Shown: positions 33,784-43,392, counted from the first letter of the stretch. The stretch is 64,000 bases of DNA from an uncultured Clostridia bacterium (GCA_947623175.1 CANQGK010000012.1:1-64000); one strand, 5' to 3'. Made by a program: numbers and translations. Notes: generated by a model from the sequence alone, not told the origin.

Positions 33784-34386
33784 ATGGCAAACAACAATAT
33801 AGTACCCCTTACCGAGCTTATTTCGCAATTTGAGCGTTTGCCCGGAATAGGTAAAAAAACCGCCCAGCGATTGGCTTACAATATTTTGGAGCAGCCGCCC
33901 GAGCGCGCCGAAAAATTTGCCGAAGCGCTCGTCAACGCGCGCAAAAAAATCCATTTTTGTAAAGTATGTCAGGCTTTTACCGATATGGAGGTCTGCTCGA
34001 TTTGCGGCGACGCTTCGCGCGATAAAAGCGTTATCTGCGTTGTGGCGGAGCCCAAGGATGTTATGGCGTTTGAGCGCACCCGAGAATATAACGGACTGTA
34101 CCACGTTCTGCATGGCGTCATTTCGCCGCTTGACAATATAGGCCCCGACATGCTTCGCATAAAGGAGCTTATGGCAAGACTGTCCTCAGGAGAGGTAAAG
34201 GAAATTATCATGGCTACCAATCCCACGGTAGAGGGCGAGGCTACGGCAAGCTATATCTCGCGGCTTGTAAAGCCGATGGGGGTCAAGGTTACCCGCCTGG
34301 CTTACGGCATACCGGTGGGAAGCGACCTTGAGTATGCGGACGAATTTACCCTGGCAAGGGCGCTTAACGGCAGAAATGAAATATAG
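33784..34386 (+). CDS. recR: Recombination mediator RecR
   Basis: This 200-residue protein helps load RecA with RecF/RecO. A helix-hairpin-helix (LPGIGKKTAQRLAY, 18-31), a C4 zinc finger (CKVCQAF..CSICGD, ~59-76) and a TOPRIM domain (VVAEPKDVMAFERT to NPTVEGEATA) are all present, with the C-terminal Walker-like LAYGIPVGSDLEYAD. The ribosome-binding site is weak, consistent with coupling to ybaB 4 nt upstream. Confidence 0.97.
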   Translation: MANNNIVPLTELISQFERLPGIGKKTAQRLAYNILEQPPERAEKFAEALVNARKKIHFCKVCQAFTDMEVCSICGDASRDKSVICVVAEPKDVMAFERTREYNGLYHVLHGVISPLDNIGPDMLRIKELMARLSSGEVKEIIMATNPTVEGEATASYISRLVKPMGVKVTRLAYGIPVGSDLEYADEFTLARALNGRNEI

Positions 34387-34402
34387 GTTATATCGGTGAA
34401 TT

Positions 34403-34615
34403 ATGGTACAGGAAAAGATTGACAGAATAAATGCGCTTGCGCGAAAACAGCGGGATACGGGGCTTACCGAGGAAGAAAAAAGGGAGCAGTATCTCTTAAG
34501 GCGCGAATATATAGAGAGCTTTAAGCGAAGCCTCGTTTCTCAGCTTGAAAACACCTATATAGTCGAGCCGGACGGCACTAAGCGCAAGCTTAAAAGCAAG
34601 GACGAAAAGCCTTAA
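34403..34615 (+). CDS. UPF0291 (DUF896) small protein
   Basis: The 70-residue protein, with the pattern INALARKQRDTGLTEEEKRE, is a YnzC-like two-helix protein common in Firmicutes, of unknown function. It lies 16 nt after recR and is probably in the same transcript. Confidence 0.9.
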   Translation: MVQEKIDRINALARKQRDTGLTEEEKREQYLLRREYIESFKRSLVSQLENTYIVEPDGTKRKLKSKDEKP

Positions 34616-34657
34616 TCGGGCGATTACGGCTAAACTCACAAGAGGAGGTGACGCAAA

Positions 34658-36184
34658 TTGTTTTCACGGGTAAGAGGCGTCGGAATTTTCGGCATAGATT
34701 CTTATATGATTGAAATAGAAGCCGATGTGTCGTCGGGACTTCCCGCCTTTGATATCGTGGGACTTCCGGACGCCGCGGTCAAGGAATCGCGCGAGCGGGT
34801 GCGTTCCGCCATAAAAAATTGCGGGTACAGATTTCCCACAGGCAGAATAACCGTGAATTTAGCCCCCGCCGACCGTAAAAAAGAGGGCTCCATTTACGAC
34901 CTGCCGGTACTTCTTTCCATATTAAAAGCGTCGGGACAGTTGAAAATAGATCTGGATGACTGTATAATGATAGGCGAGGTAGCGCTCGACGGTAAGGTTC
35001 GAAGGGTCAACGGCGTTTTGGCGATTACCATAACCGCCCGCCAAAACGGTATAAAGAAAATATTCGTACCGAGCGCCAACGCCGCAGAGGCGGCGGTGAT
35101 CGACGGGATAGAGGTCTACCCGGTAGACAGTTTACTCGGACTTCTGGCTCATTTGAGCGGCACGGAGCTTATCGAGCCTGCCGAAAAAACCGAGATAGCT
35201 GCCTCGGACGTTTTGCCGGTACCCGATTTTTGCGAGGTAAAGGGGCAAATAGCCGCCAAAAAGGCGCTTGAGGTCGCCGCCGCCGGAGGACATAACATAC
35301 TTATGATAGGCGCTCCGGGAGCGGGAAAGAGCATGCTCGCAAAGCGTCTTCCGGGAATTTTGCCCGAAATCACCTTCGACGAGGCTATCGAAACCACCAA
35401 AATCCATTCGGTAGCCGGCACTCTCGATACCAAAAATCCGTTTATAACGGTTCGACCGTTCCGTTCGCCCCACCATACGATATCGTCGGCGGGCATTGCG
35501 GGCGGCGGCACCGTACCGAAGCCGGGCGAAATATCCTTAGCCCATAACGGCGTCCTCTTTTTGGACGAATTGCCCGAATTTAAGCGGGACGTTATGGAGG
35601 CGCTGCGCCAGCCGCTCGAGGACGGCAAGGTTACCATATCCCGCGTGGCGGGCTCGCTTACATATCCGAGTAAAATAATGCTCGTAGCCGCTATGAATCC
35701 CTGCCCGTGCGGATTTTTCGGTCATCCCACAAAGCAATGCACCTGCTCGAAAAGCGCGGTTCGCAAGTATTTGAACCGGATTTCGGGTCCTATGCTTGAC
35801 CGTATCGATATTCACGTCGAAGTGCCGCCGGTCGATTACAGGGCGCTGAGCTCCGAAAAACCGGAGGAAACCTCCGCCCAAATAAGGGAGCGGGTAAACA
35901 AAGCGCGAAAAATTCAGCTTGAGCGGTATAAAGATACCAATATCACCTGCAACGCTTATCTCACTCCGGCAATGCTTAAAAAATATTGCGTTTTGTCGGA
36001 CGACGCGTCAAAGTATTTGGCGGCATCTTTCGACAGACTCGGGCTTTCGGCAAGAGCGTATGACCGAATTTTGAAGGTCGCGCGCACCGCAGCCGACCTC
36101 GAAGAGAGCGAAATTATAAAAAAAGAGCATATTTTTACAGCAATTTCGTTCAGAAGTCTTGACAGAAAGTATTGGAACGTGTAA
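34658..36184 (+). CDS. comM: YifB/ComM-family Mg-chelatase-like AAA+ ATPase
   Basis: The 508-residue protein starts at TTG after AGAGGAGGTG. An N-terminal Lon-substrate-like ChlI domain (~1-170) comes first. The AAA+ core follows, with Walker A GAPGAGKS near 221-228, Walker B LFLDELPEF, a Cys cluster (CPCGFFGHPTKQCTCS) and a C-terminal lid. ComM is a helicase promoting branch migration during natural transformation. A hairpin and tRNA-Ala follow. Confidence 0.93.
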   Translation: MFSRVRGVGIFGIDSYMIEIEADVSSGLPAFDIVGLPDAAVKESRERVRSAIKNCGYRFPTGRITVNLAPADRKKEGSIYDLPVLLSILKASGQLKIDLDDCIMIGEVALDGKVRRVNGVLAITITARQNGIKKIFVPSANAAEAAVIDGIEVYPVDSLLGLLAHLSGTELIEPAEKTEIAASDVLPVPDFCEVKGQIAAKKALEVAAAGGHNILMIGAPGAGKSMLAKRLPGILPEITFDEAIETTKIHSVAGTLDTKNPFITVRPFRSPHHTISSAGIAGGGTVPKPGEISLAHNGVLFLDELPEFKRDVMEALRQPLEDGKVTISRVAGSLTYPSKIMLVAAMNPCPCGFFGHPTKQCTCSKSAVRKYLNRISGPMLDRIDIHVEVPPVDYRALSSEKPEETSAQIRERVNKARKIQLERYKDTNITCNAYLTPAMLKKYCVLSDDASKYLAASFDRLGLSARAYDRILKVARTAADLEESEIIKKEHIFTAISFRSLDRKYWNV

Positions 36185-36206
36185 AATAGATATAGTGAAT
36201 TAAATA

Positions 36207-36226
36207 AAAAGCGGTTATCCGCTTTT
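36207..36226 (+). terminator. Short hairpin after comM
   Basis: AAAAGCGG (36207-36214) pairs with CCGCTTTT (36219-36226). Confidence 0.55.
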
Positions 36227-36230
36227 ATAC

Positions 36231-36306
36231 GGGGTTGTAGCTCAGTTGGTAGAGTATCCGGTTCGCATTCGGAAGGTCGTGGGTTCGAATCCCATCAGCT
36301 CCACCA
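36231..36306 (+). tRNA. tRNA-Ala (anticodon CGC), CCA encoded
   Basis: Full cloverleaf: acceptor GGGGTTG/CAGCTCC with the G3:U70 identity pair of alanine tRNAs, anticodon stem TCCGG/TCGGA around TTCGCAT, T-arm GGTTCGAATCC, and encoded CCA. A TGC alanine tRNA must be elsewhere. Confidence 0.95.
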
Positions 36307-36307
36307 G

Positions 36308-36339
36308 AAAAAGGCGACTGCGCAAGCAGCCGCCTTTTT
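36308..36339 (+). terminator. Terminator after tRNA-Ala
   Basis: AAAAAGGCG (36308-36316) pairs with CGCCTTTTT (36331-36339), with an inner CTGC/GCAG. Confidence 0.85.
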
Positions 36340-36342
36340 CTA

Positions 36343-36437
36343 ATGATGTTTGCCCTAAGGGCACATGATGTCGCTTATGCTTATGATGTCGGCTGCGCCG
36401 AATGATGCGTGACTAAAGGCACACCTCGGCAAACATC
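36343..36437. repeat. Short intergenic palindromes
   Basis: GATGTTTGCC (36343-36352) is inverted at 36428-36437, with ATGATG repeats and small hairpins between. No gene. Confidence 0.45.
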
Positions 36438-36477
36438 GCATCATTGCGAACAAAGTGAGCTCATCATTATGCCAATA

Positions 36478-37086
36478 TCAGCCACCGAGCAGCACCTCCA
36501 TTACGTTCATCATCTTTTTGTAAACACCCATTTCCTTTGCGTATTTTGAAAGGTTGGCAAGTTTTTTCTTTTCGTCCGTAACATAGGCGTTGACTGCTTT
36601 ATTAAAAATCTCATTATCCAGCTTCGTACGGTATTTGAAGCAGTCGCAAATCGTGCGCTCCCGATCATATACGGGAAGCGTTACACCGTTGAAAGTACCG
36701 GTTGTTTTGCCGAGCCGGTATATATCGTTCTGAACATAATACGCCTTAACAGGCACTTCTGCTTGTATGGCTTTTACCGTTCTGGAAAACGACCGAGGAA
36801 CGGAAATCGTCCATTCACGGGGGGCAAAATCATTGTATCCGTAATAAAACAGCGCCGACTCCACACAAATGATACCCTTTGGGAGCAGCTTGGAAAGCAG
36901 ATATTCTTCCTTGGGATCGGTAAGATCCGGCAGTTTGTAATAACCGCGCTTGACGCGTTCGATATATCCCTGCTTACAGAGGGAAAAAACGGTATGCTCA
37001 TTCAGCCCTGCCGCTGTGAAATCGGATATTTCAGCGATTGTACCAACCTTGTTAAAGACATTTTTTACAAGTTCGAGCTTATCCAT
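36478..37086 (-). CDS. AbiEi-type antitoxin / DUF6088-like protein without partner
   Basis: At 202 residues from the ATG at 37086, it has an N-terminal winged-helix segment (~5-60: FTAAGLNEHTVFSLCKQGYI) and an AbiEi-like C-terminal domain (KGIICVESALFYYGYNDFAP, YDRERTICDCFKYR). In type IV toxin-antitoxin pairs AbiEi represses the operon and counters the AbiEii nucleotidyltransferase. No AbiEii follows; downstream are palindromes and tRNA-Ala. It may be an orphan regulator. Confidence 0.8.
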   Translation of the reverse strand: MDKLELVKNVFNKVGTIAEISDFTAAGLNEHTVFSLCKQGYIERVKRGYYKLPDLTDPKEEYLLSKLLPKGIICVESALFYYGYNDFAPREWTISVPRSFSRTVKAIQAEVPVKAYYVQNDIYRLGKTTGTFNGVTLPVYDRERTICDCFKYRTKLDNEIFNKAVNAYVTDEKKKLANLSKYAKEMGVYKKMMNVMEVLLGG

Positions 37087-37133
37087 ATGATCACCAACTT
37101 TCCGCACGCAAATTTCAAATTTTGCGTGTTTAT

Positions 37134-37162
37134 ATTATAACCGAATAATTCAAAAAGGTCAA
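37134..37162 (-). promoter_or_regulatory. Promoter of the AbiEi-like gene
   Basis: Minus strand: TTGACC (37157-37162), 17 nt, TATAAT (37134-37139). Confidence 0.7.
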
Positions 37163-37200
37163 TAGCTTTAGTCCTTGCAAAAAAGTCCGAGTCTCTCGGC

Positions 37201-37229
37201 TTGACATTTTTTTGTATAAGAGTTATACT
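37201..37229 (+). promoter_or_regulatory. Promoter of the flavodiiron gene with a PerR-like box
   Basis: TTGACA (37201-37206), 17 nt, TATACT (37224-37229). A TATAAGAGTTATA near-palindrome (about 37215-37227) overlaps the -10, reminiscent of a PerR site. The assignment of PerR is inference. Confidence 0.65.
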
Positions 37230-37256
37230 TATGAAAAAAGTCAAGGAGGAAAAAAC

Positions 37257-39053
37257 ATGAATACCAACGTTACAAATGACATTAAATATATCGGCGTAAA
37301 CGACCATGAAACCGATCTGTTTGAGGGGCAGTATATCGTTCCCAACGGTATGGCGTACAATTCTTATGCGATTATCGATACGAAAATTGCCGTTATGGAT
37401 ACGGTCGACTGCCGTTTTACCCACGAATGGCTCGATAATCTGACCGCCGCGCTCGGCGGCGCAAAGCCGGATTATCTTATCGTTCAGCATATGGAGCCCG
37501 ACCACTCGGGAAGCATTGCGAGCTTTACAAACATCTACCCCGACGCGCAAATAGTCGCTTCGGCTAAGGCGTTTGATATGATGAGCCGCTTTTTCGGCAC
37601 CGATTATGCAGAGCGCCGCATCGTAGTCGGCGAGGGGGATACTCTCACCCTCGGCAGGCATACCCTTACCTTTGTTGCCGCGCCGATGGTTCATTGGCCC
37701 GAGGTTATCGTAACCTACGATTCGCTTGACAAGGTGCTCTTTTCCGCCGACGGGTTCGGAAAATTCGGCGCGCTTGATGTGCAGGAGGAATGGGATTGCG
37801 AGGCACGGCGTTACTATATAGGTATTGTCGGCAAATACGGCGCGCAGGTTCAAAATCTGCTTAAAAAAGCCGCTTCGCTCGATATTCAAATAATCTGCCC
37901 CACTCACGGGCCGGTTCTTACCGAAAATCTTAAGCATTATATCGACCTTTACGATACCTGGTCCTCTTACCGCCCCGAATCCGAGGGGATTATGATAGCC
38001 TACACCTCGGTTTACGGACATACCAAGGAGGCGGTACAACTGCTTGCAAGCCGCCTTACCGCCAAGGGCTGCCCTAAGGTAGTCGTAACCGACCTTGCGC
38101 GGGAGGATATGGCGGAGGCTGTGGAGGACGCTTTCAGATACGGGAAGCTTGTGCTTGCCACCACTACCTACAACGCCGATATTTTCCCCTTTATGCGCAC
38201 CTTTATCGATCATCTTACCGAGCGCTCCTACCAAAACCGCACCGTAGCTTTTATGGAAAACGGTTCCTGGGCGCCGCTTGCCGCCAAAACCATGGCGAAA
38301 ATGCTCGAGGGAAGCAAAAACATAACCTATGCGAATACCACCGTCAGAGTCTGCTCCGCACTTAACGACGACAGCCGTCGGCAGATCGAGGAGCTCTCGG
38401 ATGAGCTGTGCAAGGATTATCTCGCTCAGCATGACGAAACCGCCAACAAGCAGGACATGACGGCGCTCTTTAAGATAGGGTACGGGCTTTACGTCGTCAC
38501 CTCCAACGACGGCAATCGCGACAACGGACTTATCGTAAATACCGTCACACAGCTTACCGATAATCCTTATCGGGTCGCGGTGAATATAAATAAAGCCAAT
38601 TATTCGCATCACGTTATCAAGCAAACCGGAAAAATGAACGTTTGCTGTCTTTCGGTGGAGGCGCCCTTTAAGGTATTTGAAAATTTCGGCTTCCAAAGCG
38701 GCAGAGCCGCGGACAAATTCGCCGACTGTGATGTTTTGCGTTCGGATAACGGACTTGCATTTTTACCGAGATATATAAACGCCTTTTTGTCTCTCAAGGC
38801 AGAAAGCTACGTAGACCTCGAAACTCACGGTATGTTTATATGCAGCGTCACGGAGGCGAGGGTTATTTCCGACGCCGAGACTATGACATATTCGTATTAT
38901 CAGCAAAATGTTAAGCCCAAGCCCGAAACCGAGGGCAAAAAGGGCTACGTCTGCAAAATATGCGGTTACGTATATGAGGGCGACGAGCTCCCCGACGATT
39001 TCGTATGCCCGCTTTGCAAGCACGGCGCCGCGGATTTCGAACCGATAGAATAG
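37257..39053 (+). CDS. Flavodiiron protein fused to flavin reductase-like and rubredoxin domains
   Basis: At 598 residues from the ATG at 37257 (AAGGAGG upstream), it has a metallo-beta-lactamase-like diiron domain (1-~245) with H78, E80, D82, H83 (HMEPDHSG), later histidines in MVHWPEV and THGPV. A flavodoxin domain (~255-390, [11 protein letters not shown]), a flavin-reductase-like FMN-binding domain (~405-550) and a C-terminal rubredoxin ([20 protein letters not shown]) follow. It reduces O2 to water and/or NO to N2O in the cytoplasm. Fusing the electron-delivery domains could make it self-contained. It is monocistronic. Confidence 0.93.
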   Translation: MNTNVTNDIKYIGVNDHETDLFEGQYIVPNGMAYNSYAIIDTKIAVMDTVDCRFTHEWLDNLTAALGGAKPDYLIVQHMEPDHSGSIASFTNIYPDAQIVASAKAFDMMSRFFGTDYAERRIVVGEGDTLTLGRHTLTFVAAPMVHWPEVIVTYDSLDKVLFSADGFGKFGALDVQEEWDCEARRYYIGIVGKYGAQVQNLLKKAASLDIQIICPTHGPVLTENLKHYIDLYDTWSSYRPESEGIMIAYTSVYGHTKEAVQLLASRLTAKGCPKVVVTDLAREDMAEAVEDAFRYGKLVLATTTYNADIFPFMRTFIDHLTERSYQNRTVAFMENGSWAPLAAKTMAKMLEGSKNITYANTTVRVCSALNDDSRRQIEELSDELCKDYLAQHDETANKQDMTALFKIGYGLYVVTSNDGNRDNGLIVNTVTQLTDNPYRVAVNINKANYSHHVIKQTGKMNVCCLSVEAPFKVFENFGFQSGRAADKFADCDVLRSDNGLAFLPRYINAFLSLKAESYVDLETHGMFICSVTEARVISDAETMTYSYYQQNVKPKPETEGKKGYVCKICGYVYEGDELPDDFVCPLCKHGAADFEPIE

Positions 39054-39080
39054 TTTATATTTGAAGCTTTTATTTATAAA

Positions 39081-39117
39081 AACCCCCGAAGGCTCTAAGA
39101 AACGACCTTCGGGGGTT
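39081..39117. terminator. Bidirectional terminator
   Basis: AACCCCCGAAGG (39081-39092) pairs with CCTTCGGGGGTT (39106-39117), between convergent genes. Confidence 0.8.
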
Positions 39118-39126
39118 AAATCATGC

Positions 39127-39573
39127 TTAATTTTTATTCGAAGCGTTTTTGTGCCGGAAGACCAAAAGCTTGCTGAAAACGTAGTTTAAAATCATAACGG
39201 CGACGCTGACGATTATTTTTGCCGCCATACCGTCGACGCCGAATATCGATTGGTTTATGCCGAGCTTTACAAGCAGCGGCACTCCCGCGATCTCCAAAAC
39301 TCCGGTGGCAAGTCGCGATACGAAAAACTTGACAAGCTGGGGAAAGACTACCGACGCCGCCCAGGCGGAGCTTTCAAAAACCCACAGCTTATTCGTCACA
39401 AACGCAAAGAGTACGGCGCAAATCCAGGAAATAATATTCGCCGCCGTAATCGAGTTTAAAATAAGCTCGAAAAGGCTGAAGCTTCCCCAGCTGACTACGG
39501 TAGTCAAGACGCCCCAAAAAACATAGGATAAAATTTCGCGGTAATTGTGTAAAAGGGTTCTGAGCTTATTCAT
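39127..39573 (-). CDS. GtrA-family membrane protein
   Basis: The 148-residue protein has four membrane spans and the GtrA features FWGVLTTVVSWGSFSLFELI and NKLWVFES. GtrA proteins are proposed to flip polyprenyl-phosphate-linked sugars. It overlaps the GT2 gene by 4 nt (ATGA), so translation is coupled, and it is the last gene of this set. Confidence 0.88.
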   Translation of the reverse strand: MNKLRTLLHNYREILSYVFWGVLTTVVSWGSFSLFELILNSITAANIISWICAVLFAFVTNKLWVFESSAWAASVVFPQLVKFFVSRLATGVLEIAGVPLLVKLGINQSIFGVDGMAAKIIVSVAVMILNYVFSKLLVFRHKNASNKN

Positions 39574-40517
39574 TCGGGCTTGTCCTCGTTTCGGGGGGGG
39601 GGTACGTTTGTTTCCGCAACAATATAATGCGGTCGATGCTTGGCTTCAAGATAAGTCTTTGACAAATACTGACCGATAATTCCGAGGGAAAGCTGAACCG
39701 AAGCGCCGATAAAGAGCATAATACAGGCGTAAACCGAGGGCCAGGATACGAAGCCGTTTACAATCGAGGTTATTATAATGCCTATAAGCCAGATAAAGGC
39801 TGCCAAGCCGAACAGTACGCCCAATATCAGCGCGATAGCCAAGGGAGCGGTGGAAAAGGCGATAATCCCTTCCAAAGAATAGAGAAACAGCTTCCAAAAC
39901 GACCAGGTGGACTCACCCGCCACGCGCTCTACGTTTTCGTAAGGGATCCATTTCGTCCGAAAGCCTATCCAGCCGAAGATACCCTTTGAAAAGCGGTTGT
40001 ATTCCTTCATGTTTAGCAGGGCGTCTACGGCGTTTCTTGAGAGCATGCGAAAATCCGACGCGCCGTCCACGAATTGAGCGTTGGATATTTTATTTATGAG
40101 ACGATAGAATAGGCGGGCGAAAAAGGAGCGTATCGGCGGTTCGCCCTTGCGGTCAACCCTGCGCGCCGCCGCGATGTCGTAGCCTTCGTCCTTTATGGCA
40201 AGGTACATTTTCTCCAGCATGGCGGGCGGATGCTGTAAATCCGCGTCCATAAGCGCCACGTAATCGCCCTTAGCATGGCTTATACCGGCATATATCGCCG
40301 ATTCCTTGCCGAAATTGCGCGAAAAGGACAAATATTTTACCGTATCGTCCTTTGCGGATAAATCCCGCAGAACGCCGAGCGTGCCGTCGCGCGATCCGTC
40401 GTTTACAAATACCATTTCGTAAGGCTCGCCGAGGCGCGTGAGCACCTTTTTTGCCTCTTCGTAAAATAAGGGTAAAGACTCCTGCTCGTTAAAGCAGGGA
40501 ACAACAATAGAAATCAT
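39570..40517 (-). CDS. Polyprenyl-phosphate glycosyltransferase, GT2 (GtrB/DPM1-like)
   Basis: The 315-residue protein has an N-terminal GT-A domain with VPCFNEQESLPLFYEEAK, the DxD-type DADLQHPP and a late ESTWSFWKLFLYSLEGI. Two C-terminal membrane spans (~230-290) follow. It transfers a sugar from a nucleotide sugar to undecaprenyl phosphate at the inner face. The last residues VPPPRNEDKPE contain a C10 (G10 on +) run at 39593-39602, about 20 nt before the gtrA start, so slippage would change the C-terminus and coupling to gtrA. Confidence 0.92.
   Translation of the reverse strand: MISIVVPCFNEQESLPLFYEEAKKVLTRLGEPYEMVFVNDGSRDGTLGVLRDLSAKDDTVKYLSFSRNFGKESAIYAGISHAKGDYVALMDADLQHPPAMLEKMYLAIKDEGYDIAAARRVDRKGEPPIRSFFARLFYRLINKISNAQFVDGASDFRMLSRNAVDALLNMKEYNRFSKGIFGWIGFRTKWIPYENVERVAGESTWSFWKLFLYSLEGIIAFSTAPLAIALILGVLFGLAAFIWLIGIIITSIVNGFVSWPSVYACIMLFIGASVQLSLGIIGQYLSKTYLEAKHRPHYIVAETNVPPPRNEDKPE
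39593..39602. repeat. G10 homopolymer at the end of the GT2 gene
   Basis: Ten G on the plus strand, coding three prolines on the minus strand. It is a candidate phase-variable tract. Confidence 0.9.
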
Positions 40518-40523
40518 CGTAAA

Positions 40524-43382
40524 TTACTCCTTTTGGGCTTTGACCGCTTTCCGTTTTTTAAAAATATCCGTAAGCAATATTGCAAAAAAGACGGCAAATC
40601 CTACGGCGGACACCAAAGCGCCGTGCCGTAAATACGGGGTGTGGTATATAAGCTTTATGTCATGCTCGCCTTCGTTTAACAATAATGCCATATTTTTTAT
40701 ATTCGCCCGATAAAGCTCGGCTTCTTTGCCATCCACATAGGCGGTCCAGCCGACGGAGTAGGACACCGACAGGCAAAGAACCTGCGGTTTGTCCAGGGAA
40801 ACGGTGCCGCTTATTCGGTCGGTATCGACAACCGTGTTTTCCAAAACCGTCTCCTTTAAAGCCGAAACCTTATCCGCAAAGTCGTCCATCGGCTGACAAA
40901 CCACCTCTAAGGAATCGAAGGAATATACACCGATTTCGGAGAAGAAAAGGGTGATCGAATTAAGCGCTTCCTTTTCATAATAGAGGTTTACCGTAAAATC
41001 ATGACGGTCATTGTAGTAGCTGTAATCTTCGGTTTTATATCCGAGCCTTTTTCTTAATCCCGTGGAGGCTTTGAGGTATATATTAGGCTGGTTCGGTTCT
41101 TTGAAAAAGATATTTTCTCTTTTAATTCTTTCCTGCTCGTCGTTGGTGAGCAAATCCCAATCTTCCTCGGTATACAAATCCTTTGGATCGTACTTTTTAT
41201 CGCCGAAATAAAGCTCGTACTCGGGAACGCCCTCAAAATCGAGCCCCTTTATCACAAAATAGGTTTCGCTGTTTGAGAGCCCATCAAAGTTTAAGGTTAT
41301 GGTCGCATCCTTTTTCGTAACCACAAAGCCGTAATCCTCGAGGGTAACTCCCGAGCTGTTGCGTTTCACGGTATAATCCAATGAACGACTGCTGTAATCG
41401 ACCGCGTCGTCCTGCGTTTTTCCGCTGTATCCGGCTAAGGTGACGGCTTGAAGCATCGCTTCCTGCTTCTCTACGGCAGAAAGCTTGTTATACGCGGCCT
41501 CGCTGAGAATATTGTCATAAAAATAGGCGAGAGGTAAAGTATTTTCGTTTCTGTAGATGTTATAGTCCGATTTGCCGGGGCTGCCCGCATAGGTGTAGCC
41601 GTAGGGGATAGGAGTCTTGTCCGTTTTCTCCACGGCAAAATATTTTACCGAGCTCAAAGCCAACAATGACGTTCTGTCGTCATAGCCTTTATAATCCTGC
41701 GCGACCGGTTCGCGAAGCTCCATCACTCTTCGGAAGTCGGCGATGGCGGAATTTGAAATGCTCCAATAATAGTTTGTATTGGATAAATGATAGAGCGTTC
41801 CGCTGTTATATGTGAGATCTTTTCCGGAATAACGGTAGAAATCGGTCATGCCGTCCGATTTTGCAACCTTTTTGATGGTTTTGACCTCCGTATCCATAAG
41901 CTTTTCCCGCACGGTCTTAATGCTTACGGATTCGTTCGCATAATTTCCCACGCCATAAGAATTTAATAATAAGCTTATATTTGCAACCGATACCAAAACC
42001 AATAAAAGGGCGATCGCCTGTTTGCGCCTTTGCCGCATAATTTTGGCTTTTGTACTTTCGGTTTCGAGGGGAAGCAATACTATCAAAAAGATAAAGGCGG
42101 TACATATACATGCAAAGGAGCTGACACTGCGGGAGTATTCGAAGATAAGCAGCAATGCAAAATAAACGGACAAAGCAACCGTAAGCTTAACGGCGTCCTT
42201 GTACTTCAAATTCATAAGCTCCTGCCACATCATAGTAAAAACGTAGGAGCACAAAAGCACATACGCCCAGCACCATTTGTTGCTCATATAGGACATTCCG
42301 TTAAGCACCTGCCCTATAGTCGGGATAAGAATTATCGTAAGGCAGAGTATGAAATATGTTTTAAACAGCTTATATTTACCCTTGCGGAAAAACATCAGGA
42401 AAAGGGCAAGTATCACGGGAGCCGCGCAGCCGATATACTGCCAATAATCTCCATTGGTAAAAAACGCTCCCGGCAATCCGCTGTAATAGGAGAGCGGATA
42501 AAGGAAATGCCAGGCGTTTCCCGCCTCCATACGCGTATCGTTAAGAAAGTCAAATATGACGGGCAGCAGAATAATACCGCCCATCGTCACACCGAGGAGC
42601 GATTGACCGGCAATTTTTAAAAGAGCGCTTATTATGGATTTAACTTGCCTTTTATATTCGAAAATCAACCGTACCAAAACGTAAGCTACTGTTATAAGCA
42701 CAATATTGTAGAAAAAATAGAAATTACTTATAGCGGCAAGGAAAACGGCAAAAATAAGTAAATAGGATCTTTCCTTTCTCAGGAGCTTTTCAATACCGAG
42801 TACGATTAGAGGGAAATAGAGCATTGGGTTTAAAAAATATGGATGCCGCGCGGTATTGAAAATACTCCAATAGCAGAATACGTAGGATAACGCTCCCGCC
42901 ATAACCGCGTATCTGCCGATATTTTTCCTTGTATAAAAGCAAAGTGAAGAAAAAGCTATACCCGACAGATAGAGCCGCAGTAATATCATAAAATCGTAGT
43001 AGATCCACAAAAAGCGGGTGGGTACAAAAACCGAGAGTATTGAAAACGGATCGCCTATAACGTAATAATGCAGGGATTGAAGAATATCGTTGCCCTCACC
43101 TAAGGCAAAATCCCACTCCGGGAAAGCAAACCGATGATTAAATAACAGCTCCCGCACAGCCGAACGCATATACCGAGCGTAATATACCAAAGCCTTGTAA
43201 TGCTGATACCAGCCGTCCGACTGCCAGATAAAGGTGCGCTTGGTAAAAAAATACCAGCAGTAAACCACAATGCACATAAGCGCAAACAGCGCCGTGTAAA
43301 AGGCGTAATATTGACGAATTCGCGCATCTTTTTGGGTTTTCTGCCCGCCTGTTAAAACACTCCTGTTTTTGTTAAAGATCAT
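40524..43382 (-). CDS. YfhO-family multispan membrane protein
   Basis: The 952-residue protein has a long N-terminal array of membrane helices (~25-470, about a dozen), a large exterior domain (~490-920) and a final span (~925-945). The YfhO core FIWQSDGWYQHYKALVYYAR and the late SVSYSVGWTAYVDGKEAELY are recognisable. YfhO acts in glycosylation of teichoic or lipoteichoic acids, moving lipid-linked sugars onto the polymer. It is first in the operon with GT2 and GtrA, forming a three-component envelope glycosylation set. Confidence 0.9.
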   Translation of the reverse strand: MIFNKNRSVLTGGQKTQKDARIRQYYAFYTALFALMCIVVYCWYFFTKRTFIWQSDGWYQHYKALVYYARYMRSAVRELLFNHRFAFPEWDFALGEGNDILQSLHYYVIGDPFSILSVFVPTRFLWIYYDFMILLRLYLSGIAFSSLCFYTRKNIGRYAVMAGALSYVFCYWSIFNTARHPYFLNPMLYFPLIVLGIEKLLRKERSYLLIFAVFLAAISNFYFFYNIVLITVAYVLVRLIFEYKRQVKSIISALLKIAGQSLLGVTMGGIILLPVIFDFLNDTRMEAGNAWHFLYPLSYYSGLPGAFFTNGDYWQYIGCAAPVILALFLMFFRKGKYKLFKTYFILCLTIILIPTIGQVLNGMSYMSNKWCWAYVLLCSYVFTMMWQELMNLKYKDAVKLTVALSVYFALLLIFEYSRSVSSFACICTAFIFLIVLLPLETESTKAKIMRQRRKQAIALLLVLVSVANISLLLNSYGVGNYANESVSIKTVREKLMDTEVKTIKKVAKSDGMTDFYRYSGKDLTYNSGTLYHLSNTNYYWSISNSAIADFRRVMELREPVAQDYKGYDDRTSLLALSSVKYFAVEKTDKTPIPYGYTYAGSPGKSDYNIYRNENTLPLAYFYDNILSEAAYNKLSAVEKQEAMLQAVTLAGYSGKTQDDAVDYSSRSLDYTVKRNSSGVTLEDYGFVVTKKDATITLNFDGLSNSETYFVIKGLDFEGVPEYELYFGDKKYDPKDLYTEEDWDLLTNDEQERIKRENIFFKEPNQPNIYLKASTGLRKRLGYKTEDYSYYNDRHDFTVNLYYEKEALNSITLFFSEIGVYSFDSLEVVCQPMDDFADKVSALKETVLENTVVDTDRISGTVSLDKPQVLCLSVSYSVGWTAYVDGKEAELYRANIKNMALLLNEGEHDIKLIYHTPYLRHGALVSAVGFAVFFAILLTDIFKKRKAVKAQKE

Positions 43383-43392
43383 ACTTTTCTCC

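Noticed and set aside
37065-38696. 543-codon ORF antisense to the flavodiiron gene
   Set aside because: Fully covered by a strongly supported multidomain gene; no ribosome-binding site and no recognisable domain. A codon-bias shadow.
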